Assembly (NCBI GenBank): GCA_001916055.1
Contig: MNRR01000029.1
Coordinates: forward strand, 1-29,524
Length of the DNA: 29,524 bases
Source: Clostridium sp. 28_12
Lineage (GTDB): Bacteria > Bacillota > Clostridia > TANB77 > CAG-508
Reading direction: 5' to 3'
The notes under the pieces are model-generated. The model did not search any database. It was not told where the DNA came from and saw nothing but the letters and a program-made list of their open reading frames with translations. Below are positions 7,227 to 16,016 of this stretch, piece by piece. How positions within the stretch are numbered: the stretch's first letter is position 1; every line of letters begins with the position of its first letter. The position numbers and the translations under genes were made by a program.

Positions 7227-9362
7227 TTATCTTATTTGTTCTACAAATGGTGTTGCTGTCATTGATTCATTAATTTCTGTTGATTCATTCATTCCAAAAT
7301 ATTGTGTTAGCACATCTCTTGCTACTTCTGCTGCATAATTACCATGTCCTCCATTTTCAATCATTACAACAACTGCAACTTCTGGCTTCTCATATGGTGC
7401 AAAACACACGAACCAGGCATTAACAAGGTCATTTCCGTCTTTATCTTTTCCTGCTTCTGCAGAACCTGTTTTTCCTGCTACTTCTTGATTAAATCCTTTG
7501 AAAATATTGTAAGCTGTTCCACCTGCTTCACTTGCCGCCATTCTCATTCCTTCTTTAGCAACATTAACACTTTCTTGGCTAATTGTTATTCCATCATCTG
7601 TATCTGAATATCCTAATTTTTCGTTAGTATATTGTGTAATCTCATCTCTTGAAACTTCAGAACCATCTGAATTCAAAATTGATTTTACTATTGTTGGTTT
7701 TACAACATTTCCTCCATTTGCAATAGATGAAATGTACTTTGCAATTTGCATTGGTGTAAAGTTGTTATCACCTTGTCCTATTGAAGCATTTAAAACATCT
7801 CCTGGTCCTATTCTTCCACCATTTCTAAGTTTTGCATATGTTTCTTTTGATGCAACTGCTCCTTCTTTCTCGTTTGGTAATTCTATTCCTGTTTTTTTAC
7901 CAAGTCCAAAATGTAATGCATATTTTGATAAATTATCAATTCCCATTCTGTCTCCTGTTTCATAGAAAAAATAGTTACAAGAATGTTGCAATGCTTGTGT
8001 TACATTCTGATATCCGTGTCCTCTATGATAACTTGTATAATACCAACATTTCCATTCCATATTATATTTTCTATATACACCTGTGTCATTTATTCTTTCT
8101 TTTGTAGTTATTGCACCTGTTTCCAAACCTGCAATTGCAGTAACCATTTTGAATGTTGAACCAGGTTCATATGTAGATTGAATAGTTTTATTTAATTGTG
8201 GGTGTCTAGAATCATCTCTTAAATATGCCCAATTCTCTTGCGAAATTCCACCAACAAACCATTGTGGTTCGAATGTTGGATAACTTGCTGTTGCTAAAAC
8301 TTCTCCTGTATTCACATTCATTACAACTGCTGCTCCACCTTGTGCATCATAAGTTTGTGCAAAGCCACCGCTTCTTATTTTATTTATACAGTTTTCCAAA
8401 GAATCTTGTGTTACTTTTTGCAAATTAGAATCTATTGTAAGTACAACATCACTTCCAGCAATTGCATTTTTCGCTACTGTTTCTCCCGTAATGGTTCCAT
8501 CAACAGACATTTCTACTTGTTTTTCTCCATCTGTACCTTTTAGATATTTTTCAAAAACATATTCTATACCTGTTTTTCCTATTATATCATCAATGTTATA
8601 TGTATCTTTATTTGCATTATATTCATCTTCTTTTATTTTTCCTGTATATCCAATTACATGTGCTGCTAAATTTCCTGCTAAATATGTTCTTGCTGCATTT
8701 GTTGAAATGCTAACACCTGGAAAATCACTATTTCTTTCACTTATTTGTGCAACTACTTCTTCATTTACATTTGTTGCTATTGTTATTGATTTTGTTGCAC
8801 TATATCCTGTAGTTGTTATTATATACCTGATTGAAATTATTTTTCTTATTTCTTCTACATTATCATTTGTTATTTCATATTTATTTTTAAATTTATAAAA
8901 AGCCTCTTCTGCCGTAGCATCTTCTGCAATTTTATATTTCTTTTTCCAATTGGTTAATTCATCTCCACTAATAGTAAATTCAAAAGGATTTATTTTCACT
9001 GGAAATGTATCATCATATCCTATTTCATATTTGTTTAATAATTCTACTAAATTTAATACTGATTTATTTAGTTCTTCATCTGATATATTTGTTTTATATA
9101 TTTCGATATTATTTTCTGTTTTTACTCCTGCAAGTTCATTTCCTGATCTATCTAAAATCGAACCTCTTGCAGCTTTTATTACTGATGATCTTGATAATCT
9201 TGTATTAGATTGTTCCCTATAACTTTCTCCGTGAACAACTTGAAGGTTAAAAAGTTGTACAATTAATATTATTCCTATTAGATATACTAAAATATTAATT
9301 ATATTAAACCTGATATTAACTTGTTCTTTTCCTTCTTCATCAAAATTTATTCTATTGTTCAA
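7227..9362 (-). CDS. mrdA: Penicillin-binding protein 2 (class B transpeptidase, elongasome)
   Basis: 711 residues with one N-terminal membrane helix (FNIINILVYLIGIILIVQLFNLQVVHG), a PBP dimerisation domain (RGSILDRSGNELA near residue 60) and a transpeptidase domain. The catalytic motifs are complete: S402-T-F-K405, S461-C-N463 and K631-T-G633. It cross-links peptidoglycan outside the membrane during side-wall growth, with MreC/MreD as partners. The start is a TTG with GGTG five nt upstream; no better ATG is near. Position between mreD and minC favours the MrdA/PBP2 role over SpoVD, though sequence alone does not fully separate them. Confidence 0.92.
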   Translation of the reverse strand: MNNRINFDEEGKEQVNIRFNIINILVYLIGIILIVQLFNLQVVHGESYREQSNTRLSRSSVIKAARGSILDRSGNELAGVKTENNIEIYKTNISDEELNKSVLNLVELLNKYEIGYDDTFPVKINPFEFTISGDELTNWKKKYKIAEDATAEEAFYKFKNKYEITNDNVEEIRKIISIRYIITTTGYSATKSITIATNVNEEVVAQISERNSDFPGVSISTNAARTYLAGNLAAHVIGYTGKIKEDEYNANKDTYNIDDIIGKTGIEYVFEKYLKGTDGEKQVEMSVDGTITGETVAKNAIAGSDVVLTIDSNLQKVTQDSLENCINKIRSGGFAQTYDAQGGAAVVMNVNTGEVLATASYPTFEPQWFVGGISQENWAYLRDDSRHPQLNKTIQSTYEPGSTFKMVTAIAGLETGAITTKERINDTGVYRKYNMEWKCWYYTSYHRGHGYQNVTQALQHSCNYFFYETGDRMGIDNLSKYALHFGLGKKTGIELPNEKEGAVASKETYAKLRNGGRIGPGDVLNASIGQGDNNFTPMQIAKYISSIANGGNVVKPTIVKSILNSDGSEVSRDEITQYTNEKLGYSDTDDGITISQESVNVAKEGMRMAASEAGGTAYNIFKGFNQEVAGKTGSAEAGKDKDGNDLVNAWFVCFAPYEKPEVAVVVMIENGGHGNYAAEVARDVLTQYFGMNESTEINESMTATPFVEQIR

Positions 9363-9383
9363 CTTTTCACCAACTTTCTACTT

Positions 9384-9923
9384 CTAAAAATATCTTGTTA
9401 GAATTTTGTCCCCTTTTATTTCATTTTCTACTTCATATCCTACATTGCTTATTATTGGATATAAAATTATTATAAGCAATATATTGTATATTGTTTCTAT
9501 TAGTAATATTTTTATAAAATTTAATATTTCAACATTTATTCCTAATACTATAAATTGTAAAAAATATAATGCAATTTCATAAATTATAGTACAAATTACT
9601 CCCATTAATAAAACCGTAATTCTACTATCTTTCGAAAGTGTTTTTTCTAAAGCACCACTAATAATACCTATTAGAGCTAATGCCACAGAAGTTAGTCCAA
9701 TATTTTTTCCTACCCAAAAATCTATAAGTATTCCTGCCATGATACCATAAATGGTTCCCATCGTTCTGCCCATATATAAGCCTATAAACATCATAAAAAT
9801 CACAAACATATTAGGCATTATCCCAGCAATTGTAAAATGACTAAACAAAATTGATTGCAGTAAATAAATTACAATAAATGTTATTATTAACGAAATATGT
9901 ATTAATACTTTTTTCATTTTCAT
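9384..9923 (-). CDS. mreD: Rod shape-determining protein MreD
   Basis: 179 residues, almost entirely hydrophobic, with five or six predicted membrane helices and the family-like segment AGIMPNMFVIFMMFIGLYMGRTMGTIYGIMAGILIDFW. MreD is an integral membrane part of the elongasome linking MreB filaments through MreC to PBP2 and RodA. It lies 9 nt after mreC and 21 nt before PBP2. Two in-frame ATGs occur at the start (9923 and 9917); AGAAAGG upstream is compatible with either. Confidence 0.9.
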   Translation of the reverse strand: MKMKKVLIHISLIITFIVIYLLQSILFSHFTIAGIMPNMFVIFMMFIGLYMGRTMGTIYGIMAGILIDFWVGKNIGLTSVALALIGIISGALEKTLSKDSRITVLLMGVICTIIYEIALYFLQFIVLGINVEILNFIKILLIETIYNILLIIILYPIISNVGYEVENEIKGDKILTRYF

Positions 9924-9932
9924 AATACCTTT

Positions 9933-10751
9933 CTATTGATTTGTTATAACAAGAACATTTTCAAGTTTTTCAAAGTCAACCGCTGTTTCTATTGTTGCAT
10001 AAGAGTCTGTTTTATTTGAACCTTCATTTACCTTTTTTATTTTTCCAACATGTATTCCTTTTAGATAAATTCCACCAAGCCCAGAGGTTTCTACACTATC
10101 TCCTTGAATTATTCTTGCATTTGTATCTATATTTGAAGCACTTAATACAGATTTGTTTTCTATTGTTCCTTTACATATCATTGTATCTCTAGTTGTGCTT
10201 GCAATACAACTTGTAGCACTCGCACTGTCTACAATAGTTTGTATTTTAGCTGTTTTATTAGTTGTTGAAATAACATAGCCAACAAGACCTTCATCAGCTA
10301 ATACTGTCATTTTTTCTTTTATTCCATTATCACTACCAATATTTATAACAAGTGTCTTTGAATAGTTACTTATATCTCTTGAAATTATTGTTCCTGGAAC
10401 TGTTTTATATTCGCCATATTTTTCTGCCAAATTTAATTGTTGTTTTAATTGATCATTTTCATTTTTCATAATTTCGTATTCTCTTAATTGTTGCTCTAAT
10501 TCACTATTCTTTTGTTTTAAGGATTCGTTTTCTGTTTTTAGTTCATTTACATTTTGAAAAAATTTGTCATTATTATTTATCTTGTTTTTTAAATATGTTA
10601 AACCGTTCTCTATCGGCATTACTATTGTACTTGCCACATTTTCTATACTGGTAATTTTTTCTGAATTAACATTTGAAAATATTACCAGCATTATTAAAAT
10701 AATAATTGTAATTATTATTCCAACAATTCCACCTTTTCTATCTCTTTCCAT
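9933..10751 (-). CDS. mreC: Cell shape-determining protein MreC
   Basis: 272 residues: a short cytoplasmic start, one membrane helix (GIIITIIILIMLVIFSNVN, about 10-28), a coiled coil rich in Lys/Glu/Gln (about 60-110), then the beta-rich periplasm-facing domain with GTIISRDISNYSKTLVINIGSDNGIKEKMTVLADEGLVGYV. It scaffolds PBP2 and MreB in lateral wall synthesis. It starts 3 nt after the mreB stop, so translational coupling is likely; its own ribosome site is weak. Confidence 0.92.
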   Translation of the reverse strand: MERDRKGGIVGIIITIIILIMLVIFSNVNSEKITSIENVASTIVMPIENGLTYLKNKINNNDKFFQNVNELKTENESLKQKNSELEQQLREYEIMKNENDQLKQQLNLAEKYGEYKTVPGTIISRDISNYSKTLVINIGSDNGIKEKMTVLADEGLVGYVISTTNKTAKIQTIVDSASATSCIASTTRDTMICKGTIENKSVLSASNIDTNARIIQGDSVETSGLGGIYLKGIHVGKIKKVNEGSNKTDSYATIETAVDFEKLENVLVITNQ

Positions 10752-10754
10752 ACA

Positions 10755-11786
10755 CTATCTTCTCTTTCTTGAATTTATTAAAATCGTTCTTAATTTCTCT
10801 ATGTCTTGTAAAGTTTTCTCTGTTCCTTTTACGACACAATCTAATGGTTCTTCTGCAACATATACAGGCATCCCTGTTTCAGCACTTATTAACTTGTCCA
10901 AGTTTTGTATTAATGCTCCTCCACCTGAAAGCATTATTCCTTTTTCCATAATATCAGAAGCAAGCTCTGGCGGTGTTTTTTCTAATGTGATTTTTACAAC
11001 TTCTACTATCTTATTTATTGATTCTTGCATTGCTTGTTCTACTTGATCTGAAGTAATTATATCTGTTCTTGGTAGTCCACTATTTAAGTCTCTCCCTTTT
11101 ATTTTCATCGTCATTTGAGTCATTAATGGAGTTGCACATCCTATTTCTTTTTTTATTTGTTCTGCTGTTTCTTCTCCAATTGCAAGATTCATCTCTCTTT
11201 TCACATAATTTATTATATCTTCATCCAATTCATCTCCTGCAATTCTTAATGAATTACTAATTACTATTCCTCCTAAAGAGATTACTGCAACTTCTGTTGT
11301 TCCTCCACCAATATCTACTATTATATTTCCACTTGGTTCTTCAATTTCTATTCCTGCTCCTATGGCAGCTGCCATAGGTTCTTCTATTAAATAAACTTCT
11401 CTTGCCCCTGCACGAATTATTGCCTCTTCAACCGCTCTTTCTTCTACTTCTGTTATCCCTGATGGGACCCCTACTAATACCCTTGGTCTTATTGCATTAT
11501 ATCTCTTACATACTCTTTCTAATAAATTTTTTAATAATAGTTTCGTTGCTGTAAAATCTGCTATTACTCCATCTTTTAATGGTTTTACTGCATTAATTTC
11601 TTTTGGTGTTCTTCCTATCATTTCTTTTGCCTCAAATCCTGTTGCAATTATTCCTCCTGTCTTTACATCTATTGAAATTACTGACGGTTCTCTTACTACT
11701 ATCCCTTTTCCTTTTATTGTTACTAATATGTTTGCTGTTCCTAAATCAATACCTATATCTTTAGAATTGAATGATAAAAAATTCAT
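10755..11786 (-). CDS. mreB: Rod shape-determining protein MreB
   Basis: 343 residues, full length, actin-like fold. Phosphate-1 loop IGIDLGTANILV at 12-23, the connecting region EEPMAAAIGAGIEIEEPSGNIIVDIGGGTTEVAVISLGG, and adenosine-site IMLSGGGALIQNLDKLI are all present. It forms membrane-bound filaments that organise the elongasome. GAAAGGAAATAACA precedes the ATG, and the gene starts 2 nt after the radC stop. Confidence 0.96.
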   Translation of the reverse strand: MNFLSFNSKDIGIDLGTANILVTIKGKGIVVREPSVISIDVKTGGIIATGFEAKEMIGRTPKEINAVKPLKDGVIADFTATKLLLKNLLERVCKRYNAIRPRVLVGVPSGITEVEERAVEEAIIRAGAREVYLIEEPMAAAIGAGIEIEEPSGNIIVDIGGGTTEVAVISLGGIVISNSLRIAGDELDEDIINYVKREMNLAIGEETAEQIKKEIGCATPLMTQMTMKIKGRDLNSGLPRTDIITSDQVEQAMQESINKIVEVVKITLEKTPPELASDIMEKGIMLSGGGALIQNLDKLISAETGMPVYVAEEPLDCVVKGTEKTLQDIEKLRTILINSRKRR

Positions 11787-11788
11787 TG

Positions 11789-12511
11789 TTATTTCTTTCC
11801 TTTCTCATCAGCCTCTTTTTGTTTTTCTCTCATTGAAAATATACTTACATATTTTAAATCTCCGATTACAATATGGTCTAACAGTTGAATTCCTAATATT
11901 TTAGAGGCTTGTTCTACATTTTTTGTAAATTCTATATCTTGCTTACTTGGGGTTGGGTCTCCTGTTGGATGATTATGTATTAATATTATTTTAGCTGCTT
12001 CTATTTTTACTGCTTCATTTAATATTGACCTAATTGTTGCTGCTACAAAGTTTCCCCCGCCTTTTGCAATTTCTTTTATCCTAATTAGTTTATTTTTATT
12101 GTTTAACATTGCAACTTTTAATATCTCTTGTTTTTCAAATCTTGTTCTTTCCATTAGTATTTCTGCAATATCTTTTGGCCTCAATATTTGCTTTTCTTTA
12201 TAACTTGATACTGAATTTATTCTGGTTGCTAACTCACATACTGCCTTTAATTGAATTGCTTTTATTTTTCCTATTCCTTTTATTTTTGTGAATTCTTCAA
12301 CAGTTAAATCACATAAAAATTTCAAATTGTCTTTTTCGTCAGTATTAAGTTTTAAAACTTTTTGTGCTAAACCTACGGCTGTTTCATCTTTGGTTCCTGT
12401 TTTTATTATTATTGCTAACAATTCTGCATTTGTTAAAGCCTTAGCCCCATACTGTTCTAGCTTTTCATATGGTCTTTCGGCTTCTGGTAAATCTTTCATT
12501 TTTATTGGCAT
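11789..12511 (-). CDS. radC: RadC family protein (JAB/MPN domain)
   Basis: 240 residues. An N-terminal helix-hairpin-helix (IKGIGKIKAIQLKA, 77-90) is followed by the C-terminal JAMM metalloprotease-like domain with H179-N-H181-PTGDPTPSKQ-D192. RadC next to mreB is a long-standing gene order in Firmicutes; despite its name a DNA repair role is not established. It is the first gene of the mre operon, driven by the promoter at 12561-12589. Confidence 0.93.
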   Translation of the reverse strand: MPIKMKDLPEAERPYEKLEQYGAKALTNAELLAIIIKTGTKDETAVGLAQKVLKLNTDEKDNLKFLCDLTVEEFTKIKGIGKIKAIQLKAVCELATRINSVSSYKEKQILRPKDIAEILMERTRFEKQEILKVAMLNNKNKLIRIKEIAKGGGNFVAATIRSILNEAVKIEAAKIILIHNHPTGDPTPSKQDIEFTKNVEQASKILGIQLLDHIVIGDLKYVSIFSMREKQKEADEKGKK

Positions 12512-12560
12512 ATTTTTGATTCCTTTCTCTGAAAAAAAGGCTCCCCTATACCGTGTTATT

Positions 12561-12589
12561 ATTATATATTGTATTTATATTTTTTTCAA
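12561..12589 (-). promoter_or_regulatory. Sigma-A-type promoter of radC-mreBCD-PBP2-minC
   Basis: -35 TTGAAA (12584-12589), 17-nt spacer, -10 TATAAT (12561-12566), pointing leftward. The only good promoter seen upstream of this tightly spaced six-gene set. Confidence 0.65.
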
Positions 12590-12623
12590 GTCTTATAAAT
12601 GTTTTTTTACCAAAAATTGTTCC

Positions 12624-12652
12624 TTTAAATATAATATTATTAGTAGTATAAT
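12624..12652 (+). promoter_or_regulatory. Possible promoter of the MecA-like gene
   Basis: -10 TATAAT (12647-12652) with TTTAAA (12624-12629) 17 nt upstream. Divergent from the radC promoter. The -35 match is modest. Confidence 0.45.
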
Positions 12653-12679
12653 ATATTTAATGGATTATGGAGGTTTTAA

Positions 12680-13258
12680 ATGAAATTCGAAAAAATTACA
12701 GATACACAAATAAAAATTATTCTTGATATAAAGGATATGGAATTGCACAATATCACAAACGAAAGCATCATTGCCACTTCTACATTTCCTCAAAAGCTTT
12801 TACAAATCATGTTAAAAACTGCTGAAAAAGAAGTTGGCTTCAAAGCAGATGATTCTAAACTTTTAGTTGAAGCTACTATGCCAAATAACACTGAATGTAT
12901 TTTTATTATTACAAAATTAACAACTAAAACTATATCGTCACTAGACAATTCTTTTGTTTTTAAATTTGATTGTTTTGATGATTTTATTGCATTGTGTACT
13001 TTTTTGAATAATTTGTCTGATTTAAACTTAAAAGATTTTTCAGAAAATTTTTCTCTAATTTTTTATAATAATACATATTATTTATACGACTTTGATATCG
13101 GTAAATATTCAATATTACTTGATTATATGAAAGAGACATTTTCAGAATTTGGTACTAGAATTTATAACTCTATAGAAATTGAAGGTATTTTAAATGAATA
13201 CGGAAAAGTAATTTTTGAAGACAATGCTATTGTTAATTGTATTTTTCATTTTATATAA
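12680..13258 (+). CDS. mecA: MecA-like ClpC adaptor protein
   Basis: 192 residues. The opening MKFEKITDTQIKIILDIKDMELHNI and the segment LLQIMLKTAEKEVGFKADDSKLLVEA match the MecA/NegR family (PF05389). The C-terminal half (FDCFDDFIALCTFLNN...YYLYDF) corresponds to the ClpC-binding domain and is quite diverged. MecA hands substrates to the ClpCP protease in the cytoplasm, in Bacillus controlling competence. TATGGAGG precedes the ATG. It stands alone on the plus strand and ends in a shared terminator. Confidence 0.8.
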   Translation: MKFEKITDTQIKIILDIKDMELHNITNESIIATSTFPQKLLQIMLKTAEKEVGFKADDSKLLVEATMPNNTECIFIITKLTTKTISSLDNSFVFKFDCFDDFIALCTFLNNLSDLNLKDFSENFSLIFYNNTYYLYDFDIGKYSILLDYMKETFSEFGTRIYNSIEIEGILNEYGKVIFEDNAIVNCIFHFI

Positions 13259-13283
13259 AAAACATTACTTGTTTATATAATTA

Positions 13284-13330
13284 AAAAGCCTTAGAAATAT
13301 AAGTTTTTATTATATTTTTAAGGCTTTATT
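13284..13330. terminator. Bidirectional terminator between mecA and the M23 gene
   Basis: AAAGCCTTA (13285-13293) pairs with TAAGGCTTT (13319-13327), extended by an AATATAA/TTATATT inner stem. The A-rich left and T-rich right flanks let it work for both converging genes. Confidence 0.85.
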
Positions 13331-13345
13331 CAAAAATATTTTATT

Positions 13346-14356
13346 TTAATATAAGTAATTTTGCGGATTATATGCGACTCCATTTACTCTAATTTCTATA
13401 TGTAAATGTGGTCCTGTACTATTTCCTGTATTTCCTACGGCTGAAATCACTTCGCCTTGACTAACAGTTTGCCCAACTTTCGCATATAATTTACTGCAAT
13501 GTCCATAATATGTTTCTATACCATTTCCATGTGATATTACCAACAAGTATCCATATGAACCTTTGTAACCTGCAAAAGTGACTGTTCCGCTAGCTGCTGC
13601 TTTTACTGGTGTTCCTATTGGAGCTGCAACATCTAATCCTGTATGATTACTAACTCTTATGTTACTTTTTGCCCCAAATCTAGATGTTATTGTTCCAGAA
13701 ATTGGTCTGATCAGATTTAAACTTAATGGAACTTTTTGATAAGATATATTTGTTGAAGTATTTACTTTTCCTACTTTAACTGCTTGTTGTACAACTGGTT
13801 GTTGAATTACTACTTTTTCTTTATATAATGATGCTACAGTTGCTTCTACTTCTGAAAATTCTTTTAATTCTGTATCATACATTTCCATTATCGATATATT
13901 ATCTATGTTATCACTATCTTTCTCTTTTAATTGATTAATCACGCTTTCAGCTTGTGAGAAATCACTAACATATGCTTTCTCTTCCCCATCATCTAATACT
14001 GCATAATATTTATAATAAACAATACCTGATTGTTTTATTTTATCAAAGATTTCATCATCATTTGTAACTATATTTCTTTTTAACAAACACATTTTATATT
14101 CTGGCAAATTATCAATTTGCACAAATGCTATATGGCTGTTTGCGTCTCCATCCCCTGATTCCATATATTTATTTATTTTACTTTGTAATTTACTTTTATC
14201 TTTACTATATCCTACGGCTTCTCCATTTATTGTTACACTATATATTGGTTTAAAAAATAATGCTACTGCACATATTATTAGGAATATAGAAACAGCTATA
14301 AGTATTGTAAGCTTCATTGATTTTCTTGCAAATACTAATATTTGTTTAAACATCAT
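13346..14356 (-). CDS. Membrane-anchored M23 (LytM) family peptidase
   Basis: 336 residues. One N-terminal membrane helix (about 17-36), a ~170-residue extracytoplasmic region with no domain I can name, then a LytM/M23 domain from about 215. The zinc ligands are intact: H238 and D242 (NHTGLD) and H317-x-H319 (GPHLHIEI), so an active peptidoglycan endopeptidase is expected. In spore formers similar proteins include SpoIIQ-like factors; the neighbouring coat and Spo0A-like genes are compatible with a sporulation role but do not prove it. Of the two adjacent ATGs, the second (14353) has the better spacing from GGGAG. Confidence 0.88.
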   Translation of the reverse strand: MMFKQILVFARKSMKLTILIAVSIFLIICAVALFFKPIYSVTINGEAVGYSKDKSKLQSKINKYMESGDGDANSHIAFVQIDNLPEYKMCLLKRNIVTNDDEIFDKIKQSGIVYYKYYAVLDDGEEKAYVSDFSQAESVINQLKEKDSDNIDNISIMEMYDTELKEFSEVEATVASLYKEKVVIQQPVVQQAVKVGKVNTSTNISYQKVPLSLNLIRPISGTITSRFGAKSNIRVSNHTGLDVAAPIGTPVKAAASGTVTFAGYKGSYGYLLVISHGNGIETYYGHCSKLYAKVGQTVSQGEVISAVGNTGNSTGPHLHIEIRVNGVAYNPQNYLY

Positions 14357-14500
14357 ATTCTCCCTTGTATATATTTTTTTTAAATTGTATACTATTTACG
14401 TGCAGTTTAGCAATTTTTCTGCTGTTTATTTTTAGCTGTTTTTTCTCTTTTTTACTTCTATTTTCTATTTTTCTCTCTTGTTATCTCATTTTATTTTAAC

Positions 14501-14749
14501 TTATCCTTGTTGTAGTTCAGTTTTTACTGTTTCAATTTCTGTTTGACTAGCTTTTTGTGCTGGTTTGTAGTATCCTTTTGTATTTGCTACTTTAAATAAT
14601 TCATATTGAAAACTTTCATCATTATTTCTTATTTGTTGAAATACTTGTCTTAGTTGTATATTTTCTGATTCTGAAATTGCAGTTTGATATGCTCCTAAAT
14701 CTGCTTTAACACTTCCAAGAACATCATTAACCATTGTTTTTTCATCCAT
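14501..14749 (-). CDS. Small CotF-type spore coat protein
   Basis: 82 residues, helical: TMVNDVLGSVKADLGAYQTAISESENIQLRQVFQQIRNNDESFQYELFKVANTKGYYKPA. The layout (two helices, a conserved NxxESFQYELF-like centre, then GYYKPAQ) fits the Coat_F family (PF07875). These are structural coat proteins or ferritin-like two-helix proteins deposited on spores. It follows the other coat gene by 17 nt, so they are co-transcribed. Confidence 0.8.
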   Translation of the reverse strand: MDEKTMVNDVLGSVKADLGAYQTAISESENIQLRQVFQQIRNNDESFQYELFKVANTKGYYKPAQKASQTEIETVKTELQQG

Positions 14750-14766
14750 TGTTTTTATCCCCCTTT

Positions 14767-14955
14767 TTAATTATTTAAAAAACTCATAAGTTTTTGCTTT
14801 GTGTTTAATGCATCCTGCGCTGATTTTGTAAACATTTGCTTTATTTGCCCATCTTGTACTTGTGATGAATATGCATTTAATTTTTGATATGCAGTTTCAT
14901 GTGCTCCTATCAAATGTCTTAAATGTTGTAATTCTGCTTGTGTTAAGTCTGCCAT
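14767..14955 (-). CDS. Small CotF-like spore coat protein
   Basis: 62 residues: ADLTQAELQHLRHLIGAHETAYQKLNAYSSQVQDGQIKQMFTKSAQDALNTKQKLMSFL. This is the spacing of the first helix pair of Coat_F proteins (LRHLIGAHET, then a second helix with KQKL). A good AAGGAG precedes the ATG. First gene of the coat pair; a sporulation-specific promoter is likely but I could not define one. Confidence 0.75.
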   Translation of the reverse strand: MADLTQAELQHLRHLIGAHETAYQKLNAYSSQVQDGQIKQMFTKSAQDALNTKQKLMSFLNN

Positions 14956-15053
14956 TTATATCACTCCTTTTCATAAAATATATAAATATCATTTCCAGTT
15001 TTTTCAAAATTATACTAAAAAAATAATACAAACTTTGAACTTTATTATAATGC

Positions 15054-15077
15054 AAAAAGTTGCCCTTAGGCAACTTT
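15054..15077 (-). terminator. Terminator of the Spo0A-like gene
   Basis: On the minus strand AAAGTTGCC-TAA-GGGCAACTTTTT, a compact hairpin with a T tail, overlapping the stop codon of the gene that ends at 15076. Confidence 0.85.
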
Positions 15078-15864
15078 AAACCATGTCTTTAACCTTATCT
15101 CTGTAATAATATAAGAATTCCATAGTTGTTGGAATTCCAGTTTCATAATTTACTCTTGCAGTATAATATCTTGTTAAATCTTCAATTGCAGATGCTCTCC
15201 ATGCATGATATATAGCATTTTGAATTCCATTACTAATCGTTGTTGCAGACTTTTTATATACAGTTGTTAAATATTTAATAACATTCGTATCCCCATCTTC
15301 ATTTTCTATTAAATATAAAATTGCATCATGTATATATTTTCTACCTTTTAGATTTGAGGTTACACCAATCAATTCTAATTCACTATTAATACAATCAGAA
15401 ATTTTCTCTCTTTGACTCTTAATCATATCTTCTACTGACTTATTTACAACTTCTATTGGTACTTGTCTTAAATTTATAAAATGATTTAAAACAAGATTTG
15501 TTGAATATTGTGGATGGTCTTTATAAAGTATCAAATCCACTCCATTTCTGTGTAATATTTGATATGTTCTTTTTGAATTTACATGTGTTGTTACAATAAC
15601 AATTGGTTCATAATTCAATTTCATTTTTCGCAGTTCTGTTAAGAAGCCTAAAGAATCCATACTTCCTGTTACACTATTATTTAATTCTAAATCTAATACA
15701 ATTCCTTCTGGGCTTTTGGTTTTTACATATTTTAATCCTTCTATATCTGAATCTGTTATTCCAACTATTTCGATATCATTTCTCTTTTTTACACAATTAA
15801 TAAAATTATTGCAATCAACAATATCATCTTCAATAATTAAAAGTTTCATAGGCTTAGATTCCAT
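15076..15864 (-). CDS. Spo0A-like response regulator
   Basis: 262 residues: a receiver domain with acidic pocket E12/D13/D14, phospho-acceptor D58 (GIVLDLEL) and conserved Lys (LILYKDHP), then a Spo0A-type C-terminal DNA-binding domain from about 160 (SNLKGRKYIHDAILYLIE...ISNGIQNAIYHAWRASAIEDLTRYY). Spo0A is the master regulator of sporulation entry. The C-domain is diverged from classical Spo0A (the recognition helix lacks the usual RVERAIRHAIEVAWSRG form), so this may be a paralogue rather than the principal Spo0A. It stands alone, upstream of the two coat genes, with its own terminator. Confidence 0.85.
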   Translation of the reverse strand: MESKPMKLLIIEDDIVDCNNFINCVKKRNDIEIVGITDSDIEGLKYVKTKSPEGIVLDLELNNSVTGSMDSLGFLTELRKMKLNYEPIVIVTTHVNSKRTYQILHRNGVDLILYKDHPQYSTNLVLNHFINLRQVPIEVVNKSVEDMIKSQREKISDCINSELELIGVTSNLKGRKYIHDAILYLIENEDGDTNVIKYLTTVYKKSATTISNGIQNAIYHAWRASAIEDLTRYYTARVNYETGIPTTMEFLYYYRDKVKDMV

Positions 15865-15963
15865 AAAAATCGCTCCTTTCTTATATTTAAAGCTATGATA
15901 TCATAAAATATTTTAAAATACTACGCTCAACAATATGCATTTTTCTTATGCAATTTGAGTACG

Positions 15964-16010
15964 AAAAAACCTCAATTATCAAATTTTTTATGTAATAATT
16001 GAGGTTTTTT
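15964..16010 (-). terminator. Terminator of pcrA
   Basis: A perfect 16-bp inverted repeat, AAAAAACCTCAATTAT with ATAATTGAGGTTTTTT, around a ~15-nt loop, 6 nt beyond the pcrA stop. It could also stop rightward transcripts. Confidence 0.9.
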
Positions 16011-16016
16011 ATTTTA

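Noticed and set aside
8491..8898. Plus-strand open frame inside the PBP2 gene
   Set aside because: Antisense to an intact, motif-complete PBP2; composition is that of a reversed frame.
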